Assembly (NCBI GenBank): GCA_045565285.1
Contig: JBJLFR010000032.1
Span: 77,633-141,632, forward strand
Source: CACIIZ01 sp045565285
GTDB taxonomy: Bacteria; Pseudomonadota; Alphaproteobacteria; Rhodobacterales; Rhodobacteraceae
Direction: 5' to 3'
DNA: 64,000 nt
The notes beneath the pieces were generated by a model. That model was not told the DNA's origin. It made no database searches and saw only the letters and a list, made by a program, of their open reading frames with translations. Positions 47,701 through 57,332 of the stretch are shown one piece after another. Position numbers and translations under genes: made by a program. Each line of letters opens with the position of its first letter. Position 1 is the stretch's first letter.

Positions 47701-49893
47701 GTGTCCTTAGCTCAAAAAAGAACAAAAAAAGATACTGATGAAGCTTCAAAAAACAAGCCTAACGCTGTTGCTAAAGTTCCTATAGTAAAAAAAAGCAAAG
47801 AAGATATTGAAAATGAGGAAATTAGTCTTCTCAATTCAATCCAAACACTTCTGAGGCTTCATAATATAGAAAGAAGTCATGCCTCCATTAGAGATATTGC
47901 TGATGTAACTAAAGGTTCATTTGGCTATAGAGATGCGGTCTCCGCTCTTCAAAACATGGATTTTATGGCTAATGTGGGTAATATTCCTATAAGAAAATTG
48001 GTTGATGGCCATTGTCCTCTAATTATAGAATTTAAAGATAAAAAAAATGCAGTTTTAACAAAAGTTGTATCAAAGAAAGAATACATTATTTATGATGATG
48101 AAAGTGATGAAAAATATGTTTCATACAACTATGCTCAATTTAAGAAATTATTTACCGGAAGTGTTCTTTTAGCAAAATCGAGGAAACAACAAAGAGAAGG
48201 AAAAAAGGATAAAAGAATTGATTGGTTCTGGTCCTCTCTAAGCCAAAGCAAGTGGACCTATTCACAAGTAATTCTAGCTGCAGCAGTTTCAAATTTCTTG
48301 GGTTTGTCTTCCTCTTTATTTATAATGGTCGTTTATGATAGGGTAGTTCCAAACCAAGCTATAGAATCCTTGATAGCTTTAACTATTGGAGTAGTTATAG
48401 CACTGGGATTTGATTTCTTGATTAAAACATTAAAAGCAAATTTTATAGATAGAGCAGGGAAAAGAGCAGATACAAGAATGTCTCGTCTTATATTCAACCA
48501 ACTTATGTCTATGAATTTAGCAACAAAAAATGAAAAATCTGGTGCATTAGCCAGTACAGTAAGAGAATTTGAAAGTTTACGTGATTTTTTTACGTCTGCT
48601 ACTTTAGTTGCAATTGTTGATTTACCTTTCATTTTTCTGTTTATTTATATAATTTCTCTTATTGGAGGTCCACTGGCTTTAGTACCTTTAATCTGTGTTC
48701 CAATAGTACTAATAACTGGTATCGTTGTTCAGCCTTTTCTTGCTAAGTTAAGTTTGGAAGGAATGCAAACAGGGATGTCAAAACAGGGCGTTTTGGTAGA
48801 GACACTAAATGGTCTTGAAACAATTAAGGCAACTGGATCAGCAGGTTTAATGAGAAAGAGGTTTGAGGAAGCATCAGTTCGACAGTCCGATTTAGGTTTT
48901 AGAACAAGAGCAATTACTCAATTTGCAATTAATTCATCAGCATCTGTTCAACAATTTGCACAAATAGCAATCATTTTTTACGGAGTTTTTCTAATTGCTG
49001 ATGGTATAGTTACAATGGGTGCATTAATAGCATCTGTCATATTAACCGGAAGAACACTTGCACCTTTGTCACAGCTCGCCAGTGCTTTGACAAGAGTTAA
49101 TAGTGCAAGAACTGCTTACAGTACAATAAATGCTCTTATGAAAAAACCCAGGGATAGAGAAGAAGGAGAGAATCCATTAAGCAGACCAAATTTAAAAGGA
49201 GAAATCGAGTTTAAAAATGTTACTTTTACCTATCCTGGCGCAAATGATCCTACCTTAAAAGATCTCAGTTTTAAAATTAATCCTGGTGAAAAAGTAGCTA
49301 TATTAGGGAAGATGGGTTCAGGAAAATCAACTATTGCTCGTCTTTTAGCTGGTTTATACGAACCAGATGTTGGCTCAATATTAATAGATGGGGTTGATTT
49401 ACGTCAAATTGATCAATCTGATATTAGAAGAAATATAGGCTTTATGCTACAAGACACTTGGCTTTTTTCTGGAAGTGTGAAAGAAAATATCCAAATGGGA
49501 TTTGTTCAATATAGTGATGAACATATATTGAATGTTTCAAAAATTTCTGGTGTTGATGACTTTGTAAGTCAAAATCCTTCTGGATATGATTTTCAACTTA
49601 AAGAAAGAGGTGAGGGACTTTCTGGAGGGCAAAAGCAATCAATTAATCTAGCAAGATCAATTCTTCATAACCCTTCAGTATTAATTTTAGATGAGCCTAC
49701 AAGTTCTATGGATTCTGCAACGGAAAAGGCTGTTTTAGATAATTTAAATTCATGGCTTGAGGGAAAATCTTTAATAGCTATAACACATCGAAATTCTTTG
49801 GTTCGCCTTGTATCAAGAGTTTTAGTGATTGATAAAGGTATTTTGGTTGCTGATGATGTTCCAGAAAAACTTATGGGTCCTAGGCCAGCTTAA
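47701..49893 (+). CDS. Type I secretion ABC transporter (LapB/HlyB type)
   Basis: 730-residue inner-membrane permease-ATPase. The N-terminal region (about 45-160) resembles a peptidase-like C39 domain lacking an obvious catalytic Cys, as in transporters of large RTX proteins and adhesins that are not processed. Six membrane helices follow (about 185-470). The ATPase has Walker A GKMGSGKSTIARLL, signature LSGGQKQSINLAR and Walker B VLILDEPTSSMD. GTG start 15 bp after the TolC-like gene. Closest in layout to LapB/RtxB-type exporters. Confidence 0.93.
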   Translation: MSLAQKRTKKDTDEASKNKPNAVAKVPIVKKSKEDIENEEISLLNSIQTLLRLHNIERSHASIRDIADVTKGSFGYRDAVSALQNMDFMANVGNIPIRKLVDGHCPLIIEFKDKKNAVLTKVVSKKEYIIYDDESDEKYVSYNYAQFKKLFTGSVLLAKSRKQQREGKKDKRIDWFWSSLSQSKWTYSQVILAAAVSNFLGLSSSLFIMVVYDRVVPNQAIESLIALTIGVVIALGFDFLIKTLKANFIDRAGKRADTRMSRLIFNQLMSMNLATKNEKSGALASTVREFESLRDFFTSATLVAIVDLPFIFLFIYIISLIGGPLALVPLICVPIVLITGIVVQPFLAKLSLEGMQTGMSKQGVLVETLNGLETIKATGSAGLMRKRFEEASVRQSDLGFRTRAITQFAINSSASVQQFAQIAIIFYGVFLIADGIVTMGALIASVILTGRTLAPLSQLASALTRVNSARTAYSTINALMKKPRDREEGENPLSRPNLKGEIEFKNVTFTYPGANDPTLKDLSFKINPGEKVAILGKMGSGKSTIARLLAGLYEPDVGSILIDGVDLRQIDQSDIRRNIGFMLQDTWLFSGSVKENIQMGFVQYSDEHILNVSKISGVDDFVSQNPSGYDFQLKERGEGLSGGQKQSINLARSILHNPSVLILDEPTSSMDSATEKAVLDNLNSWLEGKSLIAITHRNSLVRLVSRVLVIDKGILVADDVPEKLMGPRPA

Positions 49894-49902
49894 GGTTAGC
49901 AT

Positions 49903-51207
49903 ATGTCATCAATGGATTTTAAAAAACTATCTAAAGAAATGTCAGGATCCTCTGGCATATTAGGCTCTCTGTTGCTTTTTTTAGTTCTGGCTTTGCTAAT
50001 AATTTTAATTCTTTGGGCTAATTGGACAGAATTAGACAACGTTACTAGAGGAGAAGGTAAGATTGTTTCTTCAATAGAAAATCAGATTGTTCAAGCCTCA
50101 GAAGAAGGGGTAATAAAGTCTAGATTTGTGGAAGAAGGTGAAATCGTAAATACAAATACTTTGTTATTTGAAATTGATCCAATTGAAGCTAAAACGTCTT
50201 ATGAACAAGCCTTACAAAGATTATCTAGTTTAAAAATTCAAGAAATTAGATTAAGTGCAGAAGTTTTGGGAAATGAACCTATTTTTCCTGAAGACTTAAT
50301 AACAAAGTCGTCTACAGTAGTTGTAGGGGAAAAAGCTCTATTTGCAGCTAGAAGGGCAGATTTAAATGCACAATTAGCAGTTTTAAATCAACAGATGATA
50401 CAAAGAGAGCAACAAATAGATGAAATTCAAGTTGGAATAAAGACTTCAAACGAAACTTTAGAATTATTAAATAAACAAATAAATATTATTAAACCACTTG
50501 TGGAAACAGGCTTGTCTCCAGAAATGGAACTCCTTGGTCTACTTAGACAAGCTAAAGATTTTGAGGGAAAAGAAGAAAGTTTCAGGGTTTCTTTACTTCG
50601 GGCTAAGACTTCCATAATTGAAGTAGAGCAAGAAATCAATTCTGTTAGGCAATCTTATAGAACTAGCAGTCAATCTGAGTTATCAAAAATAATTTCTGAA
50701 ATTGCTGAGATTGAATCTAAGATACCAGCGCTTGAAGATAGAGTAATTAGAACTCAAGTCAAATCTCCAGTAAAGGGCATTATCAATAGAATCAACTTTA
50801 CTACCTTAGGTGGTTTTGTGAGGCCTGGAGACGCTCTTTTAGAAATTGTTCCAACTGGAGACGATTTAATAGTAGAAGCTAAAATAGATCCCAAGGATAT
50901 TGCTTATATTGAACCTAGACAAAAAGCTAGAATTAGTTTGACAGCATATGATGCATCTCGATATGGAACTATTGACGGGGAAGTTATAAAAGTATCTCCT
51001 GATGCAGTTGAGGATAAGGCTTCAGGTTTAAGTTTCTATATTGTTGATGTTTCAATAGATTCTGAATTGCAAGAAGATGATGGTTCTGTAGTTGAAATTC
51101 TTCCAGGTATGGTGGCCTCTGTTGATGTTTTAGCAGGCAAGAGAACTGTTTTAGATTATATTTGGAATCCTATGCTAAAAATAAAAGAAAGAGCACTTAC
51201 TGATTAA
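49903..51207 (+). CDS. Type I secretion membrane-fusion protein (HlyD family)
   Basis: 434-residue adaptor linking the ABC transporter to the outer-membrane channel. A membrane helix near residues 18-37 (LLLFLVLALLIILILWANW) is followed by a split lipoyl domain (SSIENQIVQASEEGVI and KSPVKGIINRIN) enclosing a long coiled coil. The C-terminal beta-barrel contains the family end region DGEVIKVSPDAVEDK and LPGMVASVDVLAGKRTVLDY. Nine bp after the ABC gene. Confidence 0.93.
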   Translation: MSSMDFKKLSKEMSGSSGILGSLLLFLVLALLIILILWANWTELDNVTRGEGKIVSSIENQIVQASEEGVIKSRFVEEGEIVNTNTLLFEIDPIEAKTSYEQALQRLSSLKIQEIRLSAEVLGNEPIFPEDLITKSSTVVVGEKALFAARRADLNAQLAVLNQQMIQREQQIDEIQVGIKTSNETLELLNKQINIIKPLVETGLSPEMELLGLLRQAKDFEGKEESFRVSLLRAKTSIIEVEQEINSVRQSYRTSSQSELSKIISEIAEIESKIPALEDRVIRTQVKSPVKGIINRINFTTLGGFVRPGDALLEIVPTGDDLIVEAKIDPKDIAYIEPRQKARISLTAYDASRYGTIDGEVIKVSPDAVEDKASGLSFYIVDVSIDSELQEDDGSVVEILPGMVASVDVLAGKRTVLDYIWNPMLKIKERALTD

Positions 51208-51217
51208 ATAAATAATT

Positions 51218-52399
51218 ATGAAAATTTTTAAAAAATTAGTTCCTATAATTTTAATCATAACTCTATTTGGAATACCTTTATATGCTGCAGGCAGAATAAT
51301 TATTCCAAATTGGATTAAAGAAAAAATTGTTTCAAATTTACCTCTCGGATCTCAATTATCTATTGAACAAATTTCTTCAGAGGCAAACTTAACAATTGTT
51401 TATAGTGGAGTTAAATTTATTGACAGTGAACAAAACTATATTATTTTTTTTCCTTTGATAAAAATAAAACCTAGAGCAAATATCCAAAAACCATTTGTTA
51501 TTGAAGCTTCTGAAGCAATTATTTCTGCAAAAAATGGTAGTTTAAAATTAAACTCAGTACAAGTCAGTATTTTTTTTAGTCAATATAAATTTAAAGCTCC
51601 TAAAGTCTCAATTGAGATTGATAAAATAGAGGGAGATGAAGGTTTAGCAGCAGATAATATTATATTATTATTTGCTGGTTTAAGAGGAGAAAAGAAGATT
51701 CTTTCGGTTGATGCTTCTTCAGCTAAAATTAATTATAATACTCCAAAAGGAGTTGCAAAAATTGATCTAGAAGGACTTTTTTTTAAAGGTACACTAACTT
51801 CTGATATTGAATTATCATTTAATTCTGAAAAATCCATTATTGATTTAAGCTTAATAGAACCTTTTAACGACGGTAGAATTATTAACTCTGGAAATTCAAA
51901 ATTAGCATTAAATTTAAACAAAAAAACTGCATGGCGGGCTCCATTTAAGTTGGAATCTAATAATTTGTTTAACTCTAACGGTAAAATTGTTGAAAAAACA
52001 TTATTAACAGGAATTTGGGAATGGGGAAAAGAAAGCGAAAAATGTAGTTTAAATCAAATATTAGAATTAAGTGAAAAATGTGGAAGGGTAAAAAATTTAA
52101 GAGATATTAAATTTCAGTTGGCGGATCCATCTGGACACATGGAAGTAATAGGTAATGGGATTTGTGTTACTCCAAACGCTAACTGTCTACAGAAAATTGA
52201 TGCAGAAATTAAAACCCAAAATACTACTAAAATATTTTCTAAAGTAATGACTTCAGGTTTTATCAATCCTTTGTTTGGTGGGGTAGTATTAGGTGGATTA
52301 TTAAGTTATCCAGTTGATCAAAATACTGATTTTGATCATAAAGTAAAATTTAACATGACTGGATCAAAAATACTTATTAATGACAAACCCATTTTTTAA
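51218..52399 (+). CDS. Unknown membrane-anchored protein in type I secretion operon
   Basis: 393 residues, not recognised with confidence. The N terminus is a single hydrophobic helix (LVPIILIITLFGIPLYAAG), followed by a beta-rich body that in layout resembles AsmA/GspN-like periplasmic proteins with an inner-membrane anchor. Four Cys (CSLNQI, KCGRV, ICVTPNANCL) suggest periplasmic disulfides. It starts 10 bp after the HlyD gene and is therefore probably co-translated, implying a part in secretion, assembly or surface attachment of the substrates. Ends 47 bp before the convergent DUF6447 gene. Confidence 0.6.
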   Translation: MKIFKKLVPIILIITLFGIPLYAAGRIIIPNWIKEKIVSNLPLGSQLSIEQISSEANLTIVYSGVKFIDSEQNYIIFFPLIKIKPRANIQKPFVIEASEAIISAKNGSLKLNSVQVSIFFSQYKFKAPKVSIEIDKIEGDEGLAADNIILLFAGLRGEKKILSVDASSAKINYNTPKGVAKIDLEGLFFKGTLTSDIELSFNSEKSIIDLSLIEPFNDGRIINSGNSKLALNLNKKTAWRAPFKLESNNLFNSNGKIVEKTLLTGIWEWGKESEKCSLNQILELSEKCGRVKNLRDIKFQLADPSGHMEVIGNGICVTPNANCLQKIDAEIKTQNTTKIFSKVMTSGFINPLFGGVVLGGLLSYPVDQNTDFDHKVKFNMTGSKILINDKPIF

Positions 52400-52446
52400 G
52401 CAAAATATTAAAATCCAAAAATTATTATGGTTAAAATCAAGAAATT

Positions 52447-52680
52447 TTATGATTTTTTTGCTTTTGGTTTGCTTTTAGATTCTGTTCCTGACTCTTTTTT
52501 GTCAAGTTCTGCCTTTAAAGCATTTACATATGCAATTTTTGCAGTGTCGGCAATGGCTAACTCGTTTCTTAATCTATTCATGTGTGCTTCATTAAATTGT
52601 AAAGATGCAACTTGAGCTTTGGCATTGTCTGACATATCATCAGTATCATATTCTACATCATCAATTTTAATTTTGGCCAT
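52447..52680 (-). CDS. DUF6447-type small protein
   Basis: 77 residues: a charged N-terminal strand region (MAKIKIDDVEYDTDDMSDN) and a long helix (AQVASLQFNEAHMNRLRNEL) continuing to a Lys-rich tail. The pattern fits the small uncharacterised DUF6447 family, often found by T1SS or surface-protein genes. AAGAGG ribosome site supports translation. It follows the SapC-like gene on the same strand after 140 bp. Function unknown. Confidence 0.65.
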   Translation of the reverse strand: MAKIKIDDVEYDTDDMSDNAKAQVASLQFNEAHMNRLRNELAIADTAKIAYVNALKAELDKKESGTESKSKPKAKKS

Positions 52681-52820
52681 TTTATACCTCTTTTCTATAA
52701 TTAACTATTTATATACTTCAATAATAATATTCTGATAATACAAATATTCTCCATTAACAATCTTATTTTATGAATTATTTGCAAAATTTATACCACGGGA
52801 CTAGAGTGTTATATAATAGA

Positions 52821-53651
52821 TTAATCTGGAGTTATTAAATTCTTAACTAAATCGTCTATTTCACGATCCTTTTCTATTTTTTGTTTTTCAACTACAACTT
52901 CTCTTAAACTTTTTGCTTGATCTTTTGATGACTGGTCAGAGACAATCATCCTTACCATGTTTTCAACTGCACCCATTGATATTAATTGAGAGTAAATTAT
53001 TTCAAAGCCATTCATCTTATGCAGCTTTATGACATTATCATTCGATAAATTTTTCAGTTTTTCAAAATCAATTTTATAGATGCCTTCTATTGTTTTTTCG
53101 CCATCTACAAATTTAATATTAATTGGCCACTCAATTATTAAATCTAGTTCATAGATTAGATCTAATGCTTTATCTAAAACTATATTACTTTTTCCAATTG
53201 CATCTATAGTACCTGCGATTTGGGATAGATCTTTTGAAATTGATTTACCCTCAAAGAAAGGAATACCTCCTTCAACTTTTTTATCAAAAATAAAATTTGT
53301 ACCAGATATAAAGGAAAGAACTTTATCATTTTTTTTTTGGTTATCAATAAGTGTAAAGGGCAGACACCTAAAATAAACTGGTATATATTTTTCCAACCAT
53401 TTTCCTTTTTGATTAATAAAAGGATTCTTATCTTTTAGAAAACTAAATAAGACTTCAATTTTGAATCTATTTTTTTCGTTTTTTGTAAAAATTATTGGAA
53501 AAATGGGTGCAAGGCTTTTTAATTCAGGGAAACATATCTGACAACTTGTGATCTTAGAAAGGGATATAAAATTTCCATCTTTAATATTCAATGGTAAAAA
53601 AAAGTAGTCTTTATGTTTGCTTTTAGAAATAGCTTCTATTCGCTGTTCCAT
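52821..53651 (-). CDS. SapC-family protein
   Basis: 276 residues resembling the SapC family (PF07277), named for a gene in the Campylobacter S-layer locus and common beside T1SS in proteobacteria. Typical features are CQICFPELKSLAPIFPIIFTK near the N terminus and GKWLEKYIPVYFRCLPF. No signal peptide, so likely cytosolic. Located between the secretion operon and the two large surface-protein genes. Role unknown; it may be an accessory or chaperone for the secreted protein. Confidence 0.75.
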   Translation of the reverse strand: MEQRIEAISKSKHKDYFFLPLNIKDGNFISLSKITSCQICFPELKSLAPIFPIIFTKNEKNRFKIEVLFSFLKDKNPFINQKGKWLEKYIPVYFRCLPFTLIDNQKKNDKVLSFISGTNFIFDKKVEGGIPFFEGKSISKDLSQIAGTIDAIGKSNIVLDKALDLIYELDLIIEWPINIKFVDGEKTIEGIYKIDFEKLKNLSNDNVIKLHKMNGFEIIYSQLISMGAVENMVRMIVSDQSSKDQAKSLREVVVEKQKIEKDREIDDLVKNLITPD

Positions 53652-54091
53652 CTTTATCCTTATTTTAAAATTAAAATTTGACTAAAACCATTGTACTAAT
53701 TTATCTCTATTCTTTTTATTAACCAATCTATATTGAAATGTTACCAAATAAAACAATGAAAGATATCATTAAAGTAACACATCAGTTAAAGTGACATAAA
53801 AAAATATTATTTATGATCAGCAACATATAAAAAAATTTATCATTTGAGCCATTATAAAAAAATTGAATATGTATTATAGGTTTTAACAAATTTTTTTATG
53901 GACTTCCTCTATAAGTGTGATACAAAAGAAACACTTCTTAATGAAGTTTTAAAATTGAAATAAAAATGGAAAAAAATTATTGCCTATACATAGCGATTAA
54001 GTGTAGACAAAAATTTAATATGGAGTATATCCTATTCGAAATATGTATTTAATATTTAAGAATTATAACAAATAACCAGGAGATGGTGAAC
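53652..54091 (+). promoter_or_regulatory. Long leader upstream of S-layer-like gene
   Basis: About 430 bp with no credible gene, between divergent SapC and the surface-protein gene. It must carry the promoter of a probably very highly expressed gene. I can see AT-rich stretches and a TTGCCTATACA segment near 53980, but no convincing -35/-10 pair. A strong AGGAG (54078-54082) sits 9 nt before ATG 54092. A weak inverted repeat (AAGTGT/ACACTT) lies near 53915-53940. Confidence 0.4.
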
Positions 54092-57000
54092 ATGAATATG
54101 ATGGTGAACACATCTGATCTCGCGGTAAACGAGGCAGAGACAAACAAAATTTCTAGGGACGCACTTAATGGTGCCGTATCTAAATTAGTTGCCTCGTGGG
54201 AGAGGAAACAAGCTAAAAAATTAGCACGTGCAGGGGGTCTAGGATTTTTAGCAATCTCTTTAGCTGCTTGTAATTCTTCATCTGACGATACAGCAACAAC
54301 AACAACACCAACAACAACAACACCAGTTGTTACAACACCGGCCGCGCCAACAGTTAATAATATTACTATTGCCGCTGCAAATACTAGTGTTTTTGGAACA
54401 GCTGGAGCAAATGATGTTATTACTGCTACAGGGACAACCTTGACTGGTAATCATATAATTGCAGACTCTGATACAACTGATGACGATTCATTAACTATTA
54501 CGTTAACCGGTGACTACACTGCAGCACCGACAGTCGTTGGTATTGAGGATGTTAACTTCACAACTAGCGCTACTTTAGCTGGCGGTGATACAGTTTTAAC
54601 TGTTAATGTTAATAGTATTACTGCTTCAGGTGATACAATAACATTCGACGTTACTGGCACAGATTCATTAATTTCTTCATTGGTTATCGATAATGCAGGA
54701 ACTAATCACTACTCGACTTCTTCAGAATTTACTTCTGTTACTACTGCTTCTAAATTAGATGCTGATGTCGTTGTCACTATTGGTGCAAATGCTACTATTG
54801 TGGACAATACTGGCGCAGCTGCCGATGATTACACAATTAACGGTGGTGCTTTCAATGTAACCGTTGCAAACTCACTCGCTACCGAAGATCTTGTAGTATC
54901 AGGTAAGGACATTGATGTTACATTTGCAGCAATCGCGGGTTCTGTAAAAGCAGATGCTACAAATAATATTACTGCTGTAACAACAGCAGCAGCATTAGGT
55001 GATGTGACTGTTACTGCAGGAAATGATATTACTGCCGTTACCGCTGCAGCCTCTACAGGTACAGCAACATTAACAGCAGGAAATGATATTACTGCTGCTA
55101 CACTAAGCGCTGCTAAGACAATCACTCTTACTGCAAAAGGTGCTATTACTCTAGACAATGGTACGGCTGCTACAACAGTTACTGTTAATAATACTGGTGG
55201 AACAGCGGCAACTGATGATATCGTTATTACGGACGCAAATTCTGCCACAACCTTTACAGGTACTTCTGTTGGTGCGATTACGGCTACTGCAAACACTGGT
55301 TTGCATGCCGCAACAAGTGCAACAATTACTGCTGCTGAAGCTTCAGCTATAGATTTGGGTGCTAATGACGCTACAATTAATCTAAATGCTGATGCCTCTG
55401 GTATTACAAATACTCCAGAAGTTGTATTTACAATTACTGGTATTGGTACTGGTAATACGATTAATTTAGGTGGTGTAACTGCAGTTGCAGTAGGTGGTTC
55501 AACTACCCAATTTACTGGGCAAACCGTATTATCTACAAATGCAAGTTCTGCAGTTTCTATTACTACTTCAGGTGGTAACGTTGACGTTTCAAAGATAGCC
55601 ACAACTGTGCCTATCCGATTTGATGTTGATTTGAATAACCGTACATTTTCTAAAGTTAAGAACGAGCATGTATTTCAAATGGATGTTGAGACTGCTCAGA
55701 ATGGTGCTACAAATGCAATTACGTTTACACATGAGACTGATGCAACATCTACCACTACTCATTCATTAACACTTAATGTTATTGATAGTGTAACAGCTAC
55801 TGGAACAGATAATACATTGGATACTCACGGATTTGTATTTACTGATTTTAATACAGTAAATATTGATGTTGGAGCAGAGACAATAAACTTTGATGCTGAC
55901 TCAACTGGTGCAGATGTTGATAAGTATGTAATTACTGGTTCTGGAACAATTGATTTTAATAGTTTAAATTTCCAAGGAAATTCAGCAACTTCTGCTCCTG
56001 TCACTGAGCTTGACGCTTCAGGAATGACAGGTACAGTTACTGGATATACTCTGAATGGTGATGCAAATATTGCAGAAATTGTTAAAACTGGTGATGGAGC
56101 TGATACAATTACAATAGCAGCAGCAGCAGCAAGTACTAATGCTTTTGCAATTACTACTGGAGCTAAGGCTGACACTGTTACTTACAACGCTAGTCAGAGT
56201 GCTGCGTTTTCATTCGATGGTGGAACTGGTACTGATACACTTAGTATGGCCCATGATGCTTCACTCCCTAGTACTGCATCACTGACATCTGTGGAGAGAA
56301 TTAACATTGTTGGTGACGGTGCAGCAGGTGGTGTCGACTCTACATTCTTAGCTAGTTGGCTAACTGGTAAGACTTTTATCATCGCCCAGACTACTAATGA
56401 CTACGATTTAGTTGTTACTATGGATCAAACATCAGTTGATGTAAGTAATCTTACTTTCGAGACCGCTGCTAAAACTGCAAGTGATCTCATTACCATTAAC
56501 GCTGGATCTGTAGGACTTCCTGTTACGGTAGTTGGAAGTGCTATAGCTGATACAATCACTGGATCTGCTGGCGCAGATACCATAACTGGTGGTGAAGGTG
56601 TTGATACTATCAGAGGCGAAGACGGTGCTGATATCATAACATTAACAGAAACAACAGCTGCCGCAGATATTGTTATTATTGATGATGATGACGCTATGGA
56701 CAAGATTACTGGTTTTAAGGTCGGTTCTGATACATTGCAACTTAGTGTAGGCTCATTGGAAGCTGAAGCTCCAAATAAAGTTCTTGCTGGAGCAGGTGGA
56801 ACAACATCAATTGCTGGAGCTGCAGTTGCGGCGTCAGTTGCTGACGGAGCTGCCGTAGTTCTTACTAACCAAGAGATTACTAAGATTACAGATACAACTG
56901 GCAATAACTCAAATGCTGATTTAGATTTTACTATTACTTTAGCTAACACCGCTGGTAACGCAGCAGATGCCGTTATGTTCTGTTGGTACGATGCAGATGA

Positions 57001-57169
57001 TGCTGCCGCCGTATTCTCATATATTATAGACTCAGATGCTGCTGGTGGTACAAAATCATACATAGCTGGTTCTACTAATGCTTCCATTGTAGATTTAGCA
57101 ATGGTGTATATGAATACTGCTGATTTTACAGCTTTGGATCTTACTGACGACTACACTGGTATAGCCTAG
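54092..57169 (+). CDS. S-layer-like RTX surface protein, Thr-rich
   Basis: 1025 residues from ATG 54092 (AGGAG 9 nt upstream; an in-frame ATG at 54083 abuts the ribosome site). The N terminus is amphipathic and basic, then hydrophobic and ending in a lipobox-like LAAC (Cys60), followed by a Thr/Pro-rich linker (about 66-90). The body consists of Thr/Asn/Asp-rich beta repeats, including three exact 20-residue units near 54962-55141. Near 56529-56642 four RTX-like nonapeptides (GSAGADTIT, GGEGVDTIR, GEDGADIIT) should bind calcium. The Ala/Asp-rich C-terminal 150 residues probably hold the type I signal. Codon use is more GC-rich than housekeeping genes. Identity as S-layer is inference. Confidence 0.78.
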   Translation: MNMMVNTSDLAVNEAETNKISRDALNGAVSKLVASWERKQAKKLARAGGLGFLAISLAACNSSSDDTATTTTPTTTTPVVTTPAAPTVNNITIAAANTSVFGTAGANDVITATGTTLTGNHIIADSDTTDDDSLTITLTGDYTAAPTVVGIEDVNFTTSATLAGGDTVLTVNVNSITASGDTITFDVTGTDSLISSLVIDNAGTNHYSTSSEFTSVTTASKLDADVVVTIGANATIVDNTGAAADDYTINGGAFNVTVANSLATEDLVVSGKDIDVTFAAIAGSVKADATNNITAVTTAAALGDVTVTAGNDITAVTAAASTGTATLTAGNDITAATLSAAKTITLTAKGAITLDNGTAATTVTVNNTGGTAATDDIVITDANSATTFTGTSVGAITATANTGLHAATSATITAAEASAIDLGANDATINLNADASGITNTPEVVFTITGIGTGNTINLGGVTAVAVGGSTTQFTGQTVLSTNASSAVSITTSGGNVDVSKIATTVPIRFDVDLNNRTFSKVKNEHVFQMDVETAQNGATNAITFTHETDATSTTTHSLTLNVIDSVTATGTDNTLDTHGFVFTDFNTVNIDVGAETINFDADSTGADVDKYVITGSGTIDFNSLNFQGNSATSAPVTELDASGMTGTVTGYTLNGDANIAEIVKTGDGADTITIAAAAASTNAFAITTGAKADTVTYNASQSAAFSFDGGTGTDTLSMAHDASLPSTASLTSVERINIVGDGAAGGVDSTFLASWLTGKTFIIAQTTNDYDLVVTMDQTSVDVSNLTFETAAKTASDLITINAGSVGLPVTVVGSAIADTITGSAGADTITGGEGVDTIRGEDGADIITLTETTAAADIVIIDDDDAMDKITGFKVGSDTLQLSVGSLEAEAPNKVLAGAGGTTSIAGAAVAASVADGAAVVLTNQEITKITDTTGNNSNADLDFTITLANTAGNAADAVMFCWYDADDAAAVFSYIIDSDAAGGTKSYIAGSTNASIVDLAMVYMNTADFTALDLTDDYTGIA
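54962..55141 (+). repeat. Three tandem 60-bp (20-residue) repeats in the surface protein
   Basis: Three consecutive 60-bp units begin at 54962, 55022 and 55082. Each starts with codons for N-N/D-I-T-A and ends near TAG. A fourth, more diverged 20-codon unit follows. The bases GCAGGAAATGATATTACTGC recur exactly 60 bp apart (55016 and 55076). The regular 20-residue period suggests beta-helix or beta-roll rungs. Confidence 0.7.
56529..56642 (+). repeat. RTX-type calcium-binding nonapeptide block
   Basis: Four adjacent nine-residue units of the G-x-x-G/A-x-D-x-I-x type, encoded about 815-850 residues into the S-layer-like protein. This is the hallmark of calcium-folded type I secretion substrates and ties the protein to the upstream transporter operon. 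Confidence 0.8.
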
Positions 57170-57194
57170 TATTTACTACCTATATATATTTTAG

Positions 57195-57227
57195 AAAAGC
57201 CCTGCTATTTTAGTGGGGCTTTTTTTT
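57195..57227 (+). terminator. Intrinsic terminator after S-layer-like gene
   Basis: AAAAGCCCTGCT and AGTGGGGCTTTT form a 12-bp stem (with G-U pairs) around ATTTT, followed by eight Ts. It begins 25 bp after the stop codon and should end the 3-kb transcript, so the downstream giant gene needs its own promoter. Confidence 0.88.
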
Positions 57228-57332
57228 ATTTGTATATTTATAGTGTACAATATTAAGTATCAATTCCGACTCGATTTAAGTTCTTTTTTGGTGTAAGATC
57301 TTGAATCACTGATATTTTAAAATAGGCCAAGT

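Noticed and set aside
54829..55602. 257-codon minus-strand open frame opposite the S-layer-like gene
   Set aside because: It mirrors a repetitive Thr/Ala/Asn-rich coding region with biased codons, has no ribosome site, and its Val/Ala-rich translation matches no family. The plus-strand gene explains it.
56425..57087. 220-codon minus-strand frame opposite the RTX region
   Set aside because: Same reason: a shadow of the strongly biased plus-strand gene, lacking any start context.
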